DNA from: Scleropages formosus
Taxonomy: Eukaryota; Chordata; Actinopteri; Osteoglossiformes; Osteoglossidae
Length of the DNA: 64,000 bases
Direction: 5' to 3'
Assembly (NCBI RefSeq): GCF_900964775.1
Contig: NC_041812.1
Coordinates: forward strand, 930,001-994,000
Shown: positions 1 to 11,835 of the stretch, piece by piece
Layout: each line of letters opens with the position of its first letter
How positions within the stretch are numbered: the stretch's first letter is position 1
Program-made: the position numbers and the translations under genes
The notes under the pieces: model-generated
The model's input: only the letters and a program-made list of their open reading frames with translations
What the model was told of the DNA's origin: nothing
Databases searched by the model: none

Positions 1-3000
1 TGCATTGGTTTGCATGACTGCGGCAAGTCCAGCTAATAGCCCAGAGCTTGGGTTCTGTATGCTGTTGAGTCTTTGGGCTTGCAGAGCCTGTTGTGCAGTA
101 CTGAGATCAAGCAGAGGAACAGAATGGGCCAGAACCGCACTGGGAGAGTCCAGATTTGAATTCTGGTTCTGCAGCCCATTCAGGAACAGGGGCATGAGCA
201 GCCTTTGCTGCGCTATCAGTTCCAGCTGGGGGGCTGTCGTGCCAGGAGGGGTGCTGGTGTTAGCAGTAAACAACGACGGCTGCAGAGGAGGGGTCACGGA
301 ATGCGAGTTTGAGGTGAGCAGAGTCAGAAAAGCCGACACCGCCTGTGGTGAGGCCACGGGAGACGAGAGCAAAGAAAGGGCTGGCGCTGAAGGCGAACAA
401 GCTGAGGGTACAGTTTGTAGCTGGCTTTGCTCTGTGTCTTTGGTTGCTCCTGTCAATGAATTTGAGCTTCCCTGGATACTACTGGTGCTGGTACTTCCAA
501 AGTGTGCGGATTTTACCACAGAACCTACCCCTGGGATGGGAGTATTCACTGCACTTGTTGTGATGGCATTTCCAGAATGTACAGTTCCTTTTTTATCAGA
601 AGTGCCAGAAACACTGTGTATAGCATTTCTACTGCGTGTTTGATGAAGTACAGATTTCATGTGACTCTCTAAGGTAAATGCATGGTTGTAAGAGACACGG
701 CACACAGCACACTGGTAGGGCTTGTTAGAAATGAAAGGTCGAGACAAAGGCTGAGAGGCAGCAGTGCTGGATGGCAATGTTTCGTTTTCATCACCCTGTT
801 TCCCTGACCCCGTTCTCATTCGTTGTAGGTGGGTGGCTGAACTGTAATGGACACCCAGTGCGCTTTTGGAAGTAAAGGATTCCAAGCAGGCATTGCATTT
901 AAATGGGCGGTTTGGGTCAAGAAACTTCTCCAGCACTGGGTCATTAGGAGCTTTGCTGGTGTTGCTGCTGTTGGTGATGCTCTTTCCATCACTGGCAATG
1001 TCCCTGTTAGCAGCACTTTTTGGAGCACTCTTCAAGGTTTTTGAAGATTCTGGATCAGGAGGTCTGTCTTCATCACACTCCAAGGTGTCCTTAACTCCCT
1101 CCTGCTCGCTTTCTTCCTCACCTTCAGAGTCTTTCTCCGGGCATGGCATAACCTTTGTCCATGAGCCCCTGGGTACCCAAGTACTGGCATTGCTCCGCTT
1201 GGATCCTGCATTGTTCACCTCCGTCTCAGAGAGGTCACAGGGGGCCCCGTTACTTTCAGAGGGCATCTGCTTTGAAGAGACGACATCTGCCAGAAAGCAG
1301 TAAAAGCTTCATGACAATAGGGAACTGAGAACAAAGATGTAAAAGAAAGCTGATAGAAAACTAATTCTCAATCAATGCAATATCACGGAATTTCAACACA
1401 AAGGATGTGGCGTTTTAATAATGAGCATCCCAGATCTTACCAGTGCTTTTCTCATCATCAGTTTCCTCCATTTCCCTTCCACTACCATGATGCACTGGTG
1501 CAGCCTGCAACAAGGAGAAAAGGAAACAACTGAGGACATGCAAATAAAACACACAAACTGCAATACTGAATTTGACAGTAACAGAAGCACTGCAAAACTG
1601 AAAAGGCCTAAACACGTAACAACGTTAATATCACAGCACCCTGTTGCACTGCATTTTGTCAATATACAGTTCCACTAAAAACATCTCCAGTAAATATACA
1701 AAACAGGCAGCTACAATAAAAAGCTGGGGGGGGGGGGGGGGATCTTTAAAAGTCCAAACATTAAATTGGTATATACATCCATATGTATATCTACTAATAA
1801 ATCTCAACTGAAATTTCCACATTTGGACTAAACAACCAGATGGCAAATGCATGCCCAAGCCAATATGTGATAAATTTTAAGTTTCAATTCACACGTCACA
1901 AAAAGAAAGCATTTGCACAAAAACATAGGGGCATTTGCTATACGTGGGTGGATTCTGACCACTTTGAATCATAGTCATGCAAAAACACACCATGTCTGAA
2001 ACACTCCAGCAAGATGCAAACAAAATCTACATTTTCATGAATTATCACACTTACCTTTCAAAACACATAAGAAAATTGGATACATTTCAGTTTGAGCACA
2101 AACACAATCAAGGAACTCACGGTGTCAAGCAGTCTGTCCAGACACGCAGGCAAAACGCTGTGTTTATCAGTCAGGTGCTGGGCGAGAGCATCTCTGTCTG
2201 TCCGATCTTGTTGACACAGTGGGCAGGGCCATACCAACACACTGCTAGCTGTCTGAACACTTTCTCCACACTCCTCCTGAGACACACACACACAGGATAC
2301 GACATTTATACTTAGCATGGCACAGCTGGTAGAGTAGGGGTTAGCACTATTGCCTTTGGATCTAAAGGTGGCAGGTTCAATCCCCCCTCCAGCCATAGTA
2401 GCCTTGAGCAAGGTACTTACCCTAAATTGTTCCAGTAAAATTACCCAGCTGTATAAATGTGTAAATAATTGTAACCTTAACATTCCAAAGGTGCTTTGGA
2501 GGAAAGCATCAGCTAAACATAACCTGTTTTTGGGTAGCACAGTGAGTAGCACTGCTGTCTCACAGCACCTGGGTGGTACAAAAGGACATGAGTTCAATCC
2601 CCGCTCAGTCTGTGTGGAGTTTGCACCTTCTCTCCATGCCTGCACGGGTTTCCTCCCACAGGCCAAAGACAAGTTCACCCATAATGTGTGTATGTTCCAC
2701 TGATGCATGGATGAGTGACCCATTGTAAGTAGTGCATCTAGCAGTGTAAGTCACTGGGGTGAATAAGGTGTGTGTGCTTATAACACAATAGAGTTCACTG
2801 GAAGTTGCTTTGGAGAAAAGTGTCTGCTAAGCACATGCAATACTCATGCATTTCTATAAGTGACTATGTATATAAATGTTGCTGGTACATCAATTAAAGG
2901 ATGACCTGTAAAAAAATTAGTTCTTTAGGTAAGTACTTATTTCCTCTCCAGAATACTGCATGCTTTTCCAAGGTGTCAGGCTGGAAGAAGTATGAATTTT

Positions 3001-3488
3001 TTTTTTTTTTTTTTTTTTAAAAAAAGACAATGGAGGTCTGACTTTTCAAATGCATTTATACAAATAATATTTGCCATTCTAAACATACTGTGAAGTACTT
3101 CAGTGAAATTCCTTTTATGTGGTACTTAATGTATGCTTGGGTAACGCCGTACTTCTATCAAAGCAGAATTAAACTATCTTCGCAACTCTAATGATCAAAT
3201 TTAGTCTCTAAGTTTACCATGTTACTACAAATTAGGATAGTCACAAAAATATGGCTTTTCAGTCAACCCACAATTCATAAATTCTAAACAGACAATCATA
3301 AGGGTGTTTTTACTTTCAAATGTAAACATGAAAATGCAAATATTTTTACAATTGTCACCCAGTGTGCTCCCATGGGTTTCCTTCAAAGTAGAAGTGCTTT
3401 TTCCAAAGACTTGAAACAGATACTGAAAATATGTTTAGCCTTTCCAGACTCACACTGACATTCACAAGTCTATTCCCCTGCAGGTACA

Positions 3489-3524
<36 letters not shown>

Positions 3525-5939
3525 AGCATTTTAATGTATACCCCATTTGCCAGTTCTCATTGTGCCCCCACATAATACATTCATATCAACAGAATTACAT
3601 CATACAATATGAAATACCCTTTAAAAATTTAACAAGTGCGTAAGTTTTTTTTTGCACCATCAGGCCCTCGTGCTATTGTCAAACCGCGGCAATAGAAAGT
3701 GACATGTCACTTGAATGGCACCAAGCTTCTACAGCTGTTCACCAAAAGAACGTTGCACATTTCCACACAGTATTACATGCGCTGCTGTATTAATCTTCAT
3801 TAAATAATTGCACTTTATTAGCATTCCATGGTCCCCTGAGTGAACTCTTACTTGTACCAGATGTGTGATTCTGTAAAGACTGGTAAAATACAAGTGGCCT
3901 TCAAAAGTTGTCATATTTAAGGACAAGGGTTCTCATACTGCATCTTGACTGCTTATCAAGTATGATGTTAGCAGCTTAACGCATTACAACAGCACTGCAG
4001 TCCTTACAGTGCAAAGTCAGGAGGCAAATTGTCAAACATTTAATTCAGAGTCACTGATCCACAGAACCAAAGTACTAACTTTGAAAGTAATTCTTTGAAA
4101 CCTGGAACAGAAGGACACTTTCAAGTGAATCAAAACTCAAAAAGAAAAATTGCCAAAAAGGATAACAATCCAGTTCTATAGACCAATAGATCTCGGGACA
4201 TTTAAACACACCTGTAAATTTCCAGTCCCTAAATTTAGTTTTTTTTGTTTTTTTGTAGGATTATGTTAATCTGAGTATCCAACGGGGAAAAAAAAAAAAA
4301 AAAAAAAAAAAAGGGCAGAACTGTCGTCGTCGGCAGAGGAAATCTCTGCCTGACAAATGCAGTAGTTGTGTGTGGTCACATTGTTTTCTCCATTCAAGGA
4401 CAAGCGCGACCCACCTTGAAGGGGAAAGTAAACTCGCACTGACCCACTTGACTTGGTGAACCTCGGAGATCAACGCTAGTTCCTCCATACTTTAAATACA
4501 CTTAAACATCCTGCTTAGGAGGAACACGGATCATTGTTATATTACCGGCCCGGGGGACCCAATTTATTCATTTCAGTTACGGCAGCACTTGTGTTAATCC
4601 GCGTTCTTGTCCGCATCACGGGAAAGACTCGACCGCCACCACGAGCGTCCAACCCGTGGAGAAATTCACCGCTGGCGGAGCGAACGCGCGCAAACGCTGC
4701 CGCTGACTGATTGATCGCGGTACCGAACAAGTGTGTAGGCTGGAAGCTAGGTAAAAAAAAAAAAAAAAAAGGCGTCCCGTAGCGTAGCGTGCAGGGGTGT
4801 AAACGGTGTAAATTGGGGCAAGCGCGCGAAGCGCGAGCCGCCCCGACTCGCGACTCCGTTTCCCTGCCAATTAAGCGACACGCGAAGCCCTCAATGATCC
4901 ACCAGGCAAACGAGCCGCTTCTGCGCACGGCGCACAAACGCGCGCGAGGCCCCGCAAAGCGACACACTTTTACCGCGCGCAATAATAGCGGCAATTCGCG
5001 CCCACAACTTGACCGGTTTACTTCTTACGTAAGATTAAGAACAAAAACGAGTCCGCGGAACCAATCGAGACGTGTCCGTTTATCCAGCCAGGTCGCCATA
5101 ATTGAACATCAACGGTCCCACTTTCCTCCGTGCAGCGCTACACACGACACACACAGAGAGAGAGCGGGAGAGAGAGAGAAGCGACCACAACAGAAACCGC
5201 ACTCGTAACAGTCACTCGCCCACAAGAGAGAAGAAGTACCCTTAGCGAAACAATGACGAGGCGGTGGGGAACCGTACGAAGCCTCGGCCTCGAGTACCTT
5301 GTTTAGGGGCGCTGCGGTGCGCAGAGGCCGGGTACCGGGGGCCGCCCGCCCGCCGCTCGGCCGGTTTGCGGACTGAGGCCTACCGCCGCCTGCGCTCCGC
5401 GTAATTAATTAGGGCTCCGTCTACAGATGTGTAACAACACTGGCACCCCCACCCCCTCCTCCCGAAGCACATAATCCCCCTTTACCGCGTCCCTCGACGC
5501 TGCCCACTTTTCCAAAACGCCTTGACGTGCTTCAGCACTTTTAATAACGACCTTATTATTCGACTAATGACCACAGCGCCGATTAAATTCGAGCAGGAGG
5601 AGGAGGCTACGAAAGGCGGCTGCTAGCTCGTTAGCCACTTCTCCAACACAGTGGCCGGGCGCAAGACAAGGGAGGCGGCAGTCAGACGCCACTAGACGGA
5701 CCGAGAGGGAAAAGTTGGGGAATCTCCGCGATCCCCCTCCTGCCAAGTCGCCGCACGACTAATGCAAACGTGCCCGGGGATCCAACAAACACAGGCGCCC
5801 GTACCCCACATTAGGAAAGTGTGGACTGCGCACTAGCTACTAGCCTAATTGTAGCTTACTGGCTAACCTCGCAATTGTGCCGCGGCCAAATAATTTCGCC
5901 CGCTAATTAGAATCGGATCAATTAGCGCCTTACCTGCAT
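1..5939 (-). CDS. zfhx2: ZFHX2-like zinc-finger protein, partial (3' end beyond left edge)
   Basis: Likely nuclear transcription factor of the ZFHX (ATBF1) family. Exons in transcript order: 5939-5934 (ATG CAG, then GTAAGG), 2276-2121, 1504-1441 and 1286-1, the last continuing off the window. All phases join. Three C2H2 fingers are visible: WPCPLCQQ...HLTDKH (about residues 18-40), PFKCNACLESF...HYSSATH and PYQCAVCRVSY...HMKSVLH. The text LEKFLDPNRPFKC and SVLHQTRSR match the middle of human ZFHX2 (LDKFLDPARPYKC, SVLHQTRSR). The finger before them ends in HSVLPACLDRLL, where human ZFHX2 has HNVVPECVEKLL. After the fingers comes a Ser/Thr/Pro-rich linker. Homeodomains would lie further left, outside the window. 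Human ZFHX2 has about 1,000 residues with many fingers before this point; no such exon is seen in 2.3-12.6 kb. The start at 5939 is inferred from phase and CpG context; the exon could instead be 5' UTR. Other ZFHX paralogues are possible but the neighbourhood favours ZFHX2. Confidence 0.8.
1725..1741. repeat. poly-G run
   Basis: About 17 consecutive G within an intron of the ZFHX2-like gene. A simple tract; length may vary or be mis-assembled. Confidence 0.9.
2318..2515 (+). mobile_element. SINE, family 1 (tRNA-like head, L2-type tail)
   Basis: Head contains GGCAGGTTCAATCCCC, resembling a tRNA box B, then the shared body CTTGAGCAAGGTACTTACCC and ACCCAGCTGTATAAATG. The 3' end GCTTTGGAGGAAAGCATCAG is the common tail. 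About 200 bp, with no coding capacity. Lies in an intron. Confidence 0.8.
2528..2836 (+). mobile_element. SINE, family 2 (V-SINE-like core)
   Basis: Begins with a tRNA-like head (GGGTAGCACAGTGAGTAGC), box B GAGTTCAATCCCC, then the core GTGTGGAGTTTGCA and GGTTTCCTCCCAC seen in V-SINE-type fish elements. It continues with GATGAGTGACCCATTGTAAG and ends in the shared tail CTTTGGAGAAAAGTGTCTGC. It sits directly after a family 1 copy. Confidence 0.75.
2998..3018. repeat. poly-T/poly-A run
   Basis: About 20 T followed at once by A residues. Simple low-complexity tract in an intron. Confidence 0.85.
3486..3524. repeat. (AC)n microsatellite
   Basis: About 18 AC units with one early interruption (ACGTACAC). 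Confidence 0.95.
4286..4312. repeat. poly-A run
   Basis: About 26 consecutive A in the intron of the ZFHX2-like gene. Confidence 0.9.
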
Positions 5940-5998
5940 GGTCGCTGCTCCGGCGCGCGCTTCCTCTCGCTCTTTAAAAACCCACTGAAAAGTTTTCT
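4540..5998 (-). promoter_or_regulatory. CpG-rich promoter region of the ZFHX2-like gene
   Basis: A GC- and CpG-rich block covers roughly 4.5-5.95 kb around the inferred first exon at 5934-5939, while the flanks are AT-rich. No clear TATA box is placed. Long CT tracts follow directly upstream (higher coordinates). The promoter role is inferred from composition and the donor-like GTAAGG after ATG CAG. Confidence 0.5.
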
Positions 5999-6004
5999 CT
6001 CTCT

Positions 6005-6065
<61 letters not shown>

Positions 6066-6070
6066 GCGCG

Positions 6071-6109
<39 letters not shown>

Positions 6110-6176
6110 CCTCCCTCCCCTGTGTCGTAGTAAACACGGCTGCGCGCTCTCTCTCTCTCTCTCTCGCTCTCTCTGC
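5999..6176. repeat. (CT)n / (GA)n tracts with a CG-repeat interruption
   Basis: Three CT blocks (about 6001-6060, 6075-6103 and 6147-6173) are separated by GTCGCGCGCGCGCGC and by a short unique stretch. Purine-pyrimidine strand asymmetry is strong. The block lies about 60 bp upstream of the inferred ZFHX2-like first exon. Confidence 0.95.
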
Positions 6177-6822
6177 CCCCCCCATGGCCGACTGCTGGTC
6201 CCCCGCAGCCAATAAACACTCAGGCTGCTCTGCCAATCAAAGCTTCAAAAAGCTTTAATTTAGAGATTCTTGCCCAAAAGTGCAGTGGCTCCCCTACAAA
6301 GAAATAATCTCCACATGTGATACAGTGTAATTTTCTGCAGTAGTAATACGGCAGCACGTTTACCATGTCATGATGTTGTCATGGTTGCCCGGTGCCGGCG
6401 GCCCTCTTCTTCCAGAACACCGTGGATGTGCTCTTTCCCCGCTGACTTCCATTTGTGGGCTTCAAGAGCGACCAACCTGCCGACGCAGAAAGGGGAAAGG
6501 CGTTCGCAGGGCTTTCCGGTGACGAGCGTTGAGCCGCAACGACAAGGTCCATTGCGGCTCCCGTCACGTTGCTGTTTCTAGGCTGGAGAAGTGAACGACG
6601 TACCTGTCGTCTGTCGGACACGTTCTTCATCGCAGCGTTTTCCCGTCAACGCGTCCGGCGAGCCAACCTGTCTGCGTCCCATTTGACTGGCCGCCCAAAC
6701 GGATGCGGATCCTCCGCTCATCTTGTACATATAGTTTCGGACGTTTTTCTTTCCCTCGCCCCAAAGCAGTGCCTTTGTTCACACTGTGAAACACAAACTG
6801 AGTCAAGTCCCAGGTTCGGGCT

Positions 6823-6860
6823 AAGGTTAGGGTTAGGGTTAGGGTTAGGGTCAGGGTTCG
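6823..6860. repeat. Short interstitial telomere-like repeat (TTAGGG)n
   Basis: Four to five tandem TTAGGG units with degenerate edges (GGTTCGGGCTAAGG before, TCAGGGTTCGG after). Confidence 0.85.
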
Positions 6861-9214
6861 GTGGCTCAGCGGATCCTTTTGTTGATGGCTATTGAGAATT
6901 TAATTTGTGATATGTGAATTTTTAATCCTCTTCCACTGATATCAGCACAAAGGTTCAAATAGTGTATATATTAATGTTAGGAACAACATTTCTGTTTCTT
7001 TGTATCTATTAAGAAATATTTTTCTGTCTAAGAACTCAAATTTAGTGTACAGAAAGAAAAGAGCATATTCATGGCTTTATTAATTTTTATAATGCTGACT
7101 TGTCAACACCTGACAGAACTATCCCACAGAAAAATAAACACTGAACTTTATATTAGTTTATGAATTTTGAAAGGAACGAGCAACAATTTCACGTCAATCG
7201 GAATTCATTTAGCAAATTTTAATGCAGATTAAGGGTTAATTATGCAGGGATGGGGCTCTTTACCACACTGAAGGTCACAAGGAGAAACAAAATATTATTT
7301 ATGAATAACATGTTTGCTATCTTATCCTGAGAACCTTTTCGTAACACTAATCTTGTAAACTGAAACTATAACATTATGTCTATGTCTGCAATACCAAGCA
7401 TGAACGGTGTCCAAAACATTGTCATATCACAATTGTTTTTGTCCCTCCCTCTATTAATGAAATATTAAGTTTTCATTTAGCCCAGTTTTATGAACAATAT
7501 GTGTTTCTCACTGTATAGAGCACCATGCAGCTGTCGCATCAAACTCTATGTTCCTCCTATATTCTTGCCACAGCGCCTGTGAACAACAGGACTGGTACCT
7601 GATATCAGCCCGATTTCTGATCTATGTTGCGAAAGAAAGTACAGCATTTGCTGAGTGACATGTGACAATGTGTAGGGACCTGACATGCTGCTGTACTACA
7701 GCACCTTTTTTTTAAAAAAAAAACAAAAAAATTTTTTCCACACTGTAGATGATCAGTCTGAAGCTTGTTGTCTTCTTTCTCCTGAGACATACAGCTCTTT
7801 TCCTATCCCTCCACCTATCCATGACCTCTGTGTTCTGAATGGCAAACGGAATGTTGAGCCATACGATGTTAATGAACTTGATTATGAATTATTGATCTTT
7901 CATTTTACTTAGCTAATTATAATTGAAGAATCTTAATGTTGTTACACTGTTAAACATAAGATATTTTGTAAAGAGCCTAACACAATGCCATGTTTATTTA
8001 ATGCTCGCCATTTCTGAAAATACTTATGCAAAAACGTATAAGTAAACTAGCATGTGAACGGTTCCAAAAAGGTGTACTGTGCAGAATGAATAAGATATAG
8101 CACTCAGAAAAGTCTTTTAAAACATTAAATGCCTACATACAGCAAAAAACCTTAAACAAGAGCTACGAGAAGATACCCAGAAAGGAATTTGTCAGCCGGG
8201 AAAAGTAAGAGTTAAAAGTCGGTGGCAATGGCATCACCAAGCTTTCAGTGAGCTAGAAAATGTGTCGCCAACAGGTCGCCAGTACCTGTGCACCAGTAAG
8301 AGGGTTAGGCCCACATGTTCATACAAAGTCAGGCATATTTATCAATAGCTGTCGTCTTATGATGGACACGCTACTACTGTACCTTTATGTCTCTCTGTTG
8401 CCAGAAATTCTGTGACGGATGCAGTAAATGTAAATAAACATTCTAATGTCATAGATTGTAACTGAAATTTTACAGTAAAATATGTTATATCTGTGTTGGT
8501 AAACTGCTTCTATAACGACAACCACCCACTTTGAACAGTTATTCACTATAAACAACCGGTAAACACATGACTTCTGTTCACGTGTGCAGCAGGAACTCTC
8601 CGGCGAAATGCTGCTATGCATTTGACTGTAGAAGTGTTGGGAAATTTTTTTAAATAGTCTACAAACATTCAAATTATGGATTTTCGAACAAACAAACATT
8701 TCCCAGTTTGTTTTTTGTAGCATTTTCTTCCCCGTCCAGTGCAGTGAAAACAACCTGCGATTCCACCTACGACCATTAGTTGGCAGCAAAACGCACCCAG
8801 ACAGAGCAGAAAATGCTGTTTACAGGTTACCACGTGTGTCTGATGAATAACAAGGTGAAGATGCATTAACAAGATTATGTCTTGTTCCTTCTAATCGTTT
8901 AAAATTAGTTTTAATTTTAAAGTAGCTCGAAGTAAATGAAGTGAATTTTGTTTTTAAAGTAGAGTTATAGTTATACGGAAGATTTTTAAACAAAACATAA
9001 CCCGTAAATAAATAGAATAAAAAATATGTTTTTATTAAGCTTTTACTGATTGTGTAACCAATAAAATTGAAAGTGGTCCTAAATTGATACAGATTTTATG
9101 TGATTATTAATTAATTAATTAAATGGAACTATTAATCTCAGAGGGAAACTCAGTTTGGTTGCAGCAGTTTGCAATATGAAACATAGTATACATATATACA
9201 CACACATAGGTAAC

Positions 9215-9335
9215 ATTTCTATTTATTCATTCAGCAGACGTTTTTATTGAAAACGATGTAGAACTCAGCAGAAGGAGGAGCGCATTTCACTAACAGATAG
9301 GTATAGATGCAGGCACACAATTCTTGTAGTGCGGA
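9215..9335 (-). mobile_element. SINE fragment, family 5 tail and body
   Basis: TTTATTCATTCAGCAGACG is the inverted shared tail. Diverged text like that at 20.6 and 62.1 kb follows, including GATGCAGGCACACAATTCTT. Old and truncated. Confidence 0.45.
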
Positions 9336-9663
9336 CAGTTTGTGTGAGCGTTTAACCAACATATAATACATTGGGAGAGGCATAGAGAACTGGTAAAGAG
9401 TACTTTTTTAAAACAGAAAACATTAACAGTAGCATTGCATGAGCAGCAGCAAAGAGAATTGATAGGAAACACTGGTATTTGTGACAAATTACATAATGTA
9501 AATGTATGGAGTAGATAGGGGATCAGAAGAGAAGTGAGTCAGAAAGAGATGTGTTTTGAGGCCCTTCTTGAATATTGAAATGGATTCAGCAGTTCTGAGT
9601 AAGAGAGGGAGATGCTTCCAAAAGCAAAGCTTTAAAAGGCTTTGGTGAAAGAGGAGCTTTGAA

Positions 9664-9790
9664 TTTAATTTGCATTTACATTTATTCATTTATCAGACGC
9701 TTTTCTCCAAAGCAACATGCATCTCATAGCAAATACAATTTGTACGTTACATTATGAGAAAGAGACATAGTTGCAAATGTGTGACTCTGC
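9664..9790 (-). mobile_element. SINE fragment, family 5 tail and body
   Basis: TTTATCAGACGCTTTTCTCC (inverted tail), then GCATCTCATAGCAAATACAA and a match to the GAGAAAGAGACATAGTTGCA block of the 62.1 kb copy. Confidence 0.65.
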
Positions 9791-10035
9791 AGCTTTAATT
9801 TCTCTCTAACAGGTAAAGCTGCTTTAAGTGGAATTCAGCTTCAATACATATGCTATGAGCACAACAGTATAATAACATAAAAAGAAATAATAAGATTAAA
9901 GGATGTAGAAATCAGCATATGATTGAAGGTCCATGTGTGGTTACTGCACATTTTATTTCAATCTTACTAACTGAAGAAAAACTGCAATATAATTTATTGC
10001 TCTCAGATAGAGTGCTGCCCCGTTCAGAATTTTCC

Positions 10036-10135
10036 ATATTCATCCATCCATCCAGTTTCAATGACCGCTTGCCCTGAGTAGCGCCGACCCGGAGCCCATC
10101 CCGAAAGGACTTGGTGTGAGGCTGAGGGAAGTAAA
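10036..10135 (-). mobile_element. SINE fragment, possibly family 4-like
   Basis: Contains GACCCGGAGCCCATCCC and nearby text resembling the inner part of the family 4 elements at 31.8 and 34.7 kb. Diverged and incomplete. Confidence 0.35.
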
Positions 10136-10689
10136 CCCTGCACGGGATGTCAGTCCTACACAACGTACAGTTGTCCATATTCCTTAGGTAAAAGCTCTAA
10201 ACAGGTGTAAAATCGATAAGCAACTGGATGGTTAAGGGTCAAATTGTTGTATCAGGCAATGGACCAGAGGGCCGACAGAATCCTGTGAAGTGTATCACAG
10301 AGGGTTGGGTCATCAATTGGTAAGGTGTTTGAACATACTTGATCATACATAACTATTTTACCCCAACTCAAATCATTTCAATTCAGTCGTCATTGTTCTG
10401 GCTACAAAACGTGAATGCAGCTGAACCCAGAAATTTTCTCTGCGTAAATTCCTCTCAGCCAAAACCCTCACTTTACTTTCCTTAGTTATTTGGAAAAATG
10501 AGGCCAGTTTACCAGCATCTCAAACTTAAGCACCTTCACAGAAAAAAAAAAAAAAAATCTCAACTAGAGCTCAGATTATGTATATATATTTTTAGAAGGA
10601 TAATCATTGGATGAAAAAGTGAAGGGACTCCACTCCACCAATCGGAGTCCGAAGCCCTTCATCAAGCGTGGAGTAAAACAACGCCGCGC

Positions 10690-10987
10690 ACGTTTAGGAA
10701 GGGCGGCGGTCACGTGACGGCGAGCGGCGTTCCGCGGACACTGTAAACAACATGGCGTCGCGGAGCGGGCGCGCGGCCTAGGCGGGGGTGTCTTGAGAAG
10801 GGTACGGTCTCGCGGAGCAGCTCGTGGACAGGAACCGCGACCGTGTCGTAAAGAAGCTCAGCAGCAGCTTCAGCTTCAGATTTTTCTCCTCGGGACGAAG
10901 TCTGTCTTGTATGTTTGGTGCTTCGTTCGTTTGGCGGAGAGGTCGAGGGCAGAAGCGCGCAGAGCAGGAGGAGGACGAACAAACACG
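10690..10987 (+). promoter_or_regulatory. dcaf11: dcaf11 CpG promoter and non-coding first exon
   Basis: A CpG-rich block with the palindromic E-box TCACGTGA at 10710-10717 and a YY1-like AACATGGCG at about 10749-10757. The likely non-coding exon 1 ends at 10987 before GTGAGC. The start codon is in exon 2, 1.7 kb downstream. The E-box and YY1 readings are motif matches only. Confidence 0.6.
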
Positions 10988-11039
10988 GTGAGCTGAGCTC
11001 TTCTTTCTGACACAACACTCCGTTTGTTTGGCTGGATGT

Positions 11040-11400
11040 GTCTGTCTGTCACAGTGTCTGTCTGTGTGTGTGTGTGCGCGCGCTATCTCAGTCTGCACTG
11101 CTGCCACCCCCCTCTCTGTGTCTGTTTTGTTTTCTGCACTCTGTGTGTCTGAAGAGAGACTGTGTGTTTGTCAGTGTGTGTCTGCCACTGTGTCTCTCTC
11201 TCTCTGTTTGTCTGTGTATGTGACACACTGTGTGTGAGAGAGACCGTCTCTCTGTTTCTGCACTGTGTGTGTGTCTGAGTCGGAGTGTCTGTGCGCGTCT
11301 CTCTCTGTGCGTCTGCGCTGCCACCACCGCGCGTGTCGTGTGTGTCACTCACTCTGTGTGTGAGAGAGACCGTGCCGTGCCGTGCGTGCGTGCGTGTGTG
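11040..11400. repeat. TG/TC-rich low-complexity tract
   Basis: Imperfect GTGTGTCT-type text over about 360 bp in dcaf11 intron 1. It yields several overlapping open frames on both strands with biased residue content; these are not genes. Confidence 0.8.
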
Positions 11401-11549
11401 TCCGCACTCGTCGGTTACCACGCGGACCGGTGCCCTGTCTGTCCGGTGCAGTCAGAGGGACAAGTTGTTGTTGTTTCGTTGTCGCACTTCTGTCCATCGC
11501 ATTCATTCATTACTGACACTTTTCTCAATGTTAACATATCTGTTTTACA

Positions 11550-11625
11550 CAGCTGCTGCTGGGTCATTTTACTGGAGTAACTTAGGGTAAGTACCTTGCT
11601 CAGCTCAGGGTGCAGCGGCTCCCCT
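11550..11625 (-). mobile_element. SINE fragment, family 1
   Basis: TTTTACTGGAGTAACTTAGG and GTAAGTACCTTGCTCAG are the inverted family 1 body. Truncated at both ends. Confidence 0.5.
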
Positions 11626-11649
11626 TCCTACAAACGGAATTGGGACCGA

Positions 11650-11835
11650 GAGTCGGCAGGGGTTAGAGGTCGCAGGTTCGAATCCCACCTCCAGCTGTGC
11701 TACCCTTGATCGAGGTATTTACCTCCAGTAAAATTACCCAGCTGTGTAAGTGGCTACATAATCATGTGGTACCTTTATGTTGTAAGTTTCTTTGGAGGGA
11801 TGTGTCCACTAACTGAATGAATGCAGTGTAAAAAT
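11650..11835 (+). mobile_element. SINE, family 1
   Basis: Box B-like CGCAGGTTCGAATCCCACC, then AAAATTACCCAGCTGTGTAA. The tail TTTCTTTGGAGGGATGTGTC is diverged. Confidence 0.75.

Larger units (their letters stand above)
2277..5933 (-). other. Intron 1 of the ZFHX2-like gene
   Basis: AT-rich non-coding DNA between the inferred start exon and the first finger exon. It holds two adjacent SINEs (2.3-2.8 kb), a CA repeat at 3.5 kb, poly-T and poly-A runs, and at its upstream end a CpG-rich zone. The longest open frames on the minus strand show no zinc fingers. Confidence 0.55.
6177..10689. other. Intergenic region between the ZFHX2-like gene and dcaf11
   Basis: Mostly AT-rich DNA with no open frame that resembles a protein I recognise. 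It contains a short TTAGGG array, a T8/A10 palindromic stretch near 7.71 kb, and fragments of SINEs at 9.2, 9.7 and 10.0 kb. Nothing else is supported. Confidence 0.7.

Noticed and set aside
5-643. Plus-strand open frame of 212 codons
   Set aside because: It is the antisense shadow of the Ser/Pro-rich part of the ZFHX2-like exon; the minus strand carries the zinc fingers.
2350-2400. Box B-like motifs as true tRNA genes, here and at other SINEs
   Set aside because: The heads do not form a credible cloverleaf with an anticodon arm and 3' end, and each is joined to SINE body and tail.
8385-8872. Overlapping Cys-rich minus-strand open frames
   Set aside because: They resemble a DNA-binding domain at first sight, but cysteine/histidine spacing fits neither C2H2 nor THAP, and the surroundings are AT-rich intergenic DNA.
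11028-11590. Several overlapping open frames on both strands
   Set aside because: Generated by the TG/TC-rich low-complexity tract in dcaf11 intron 1.
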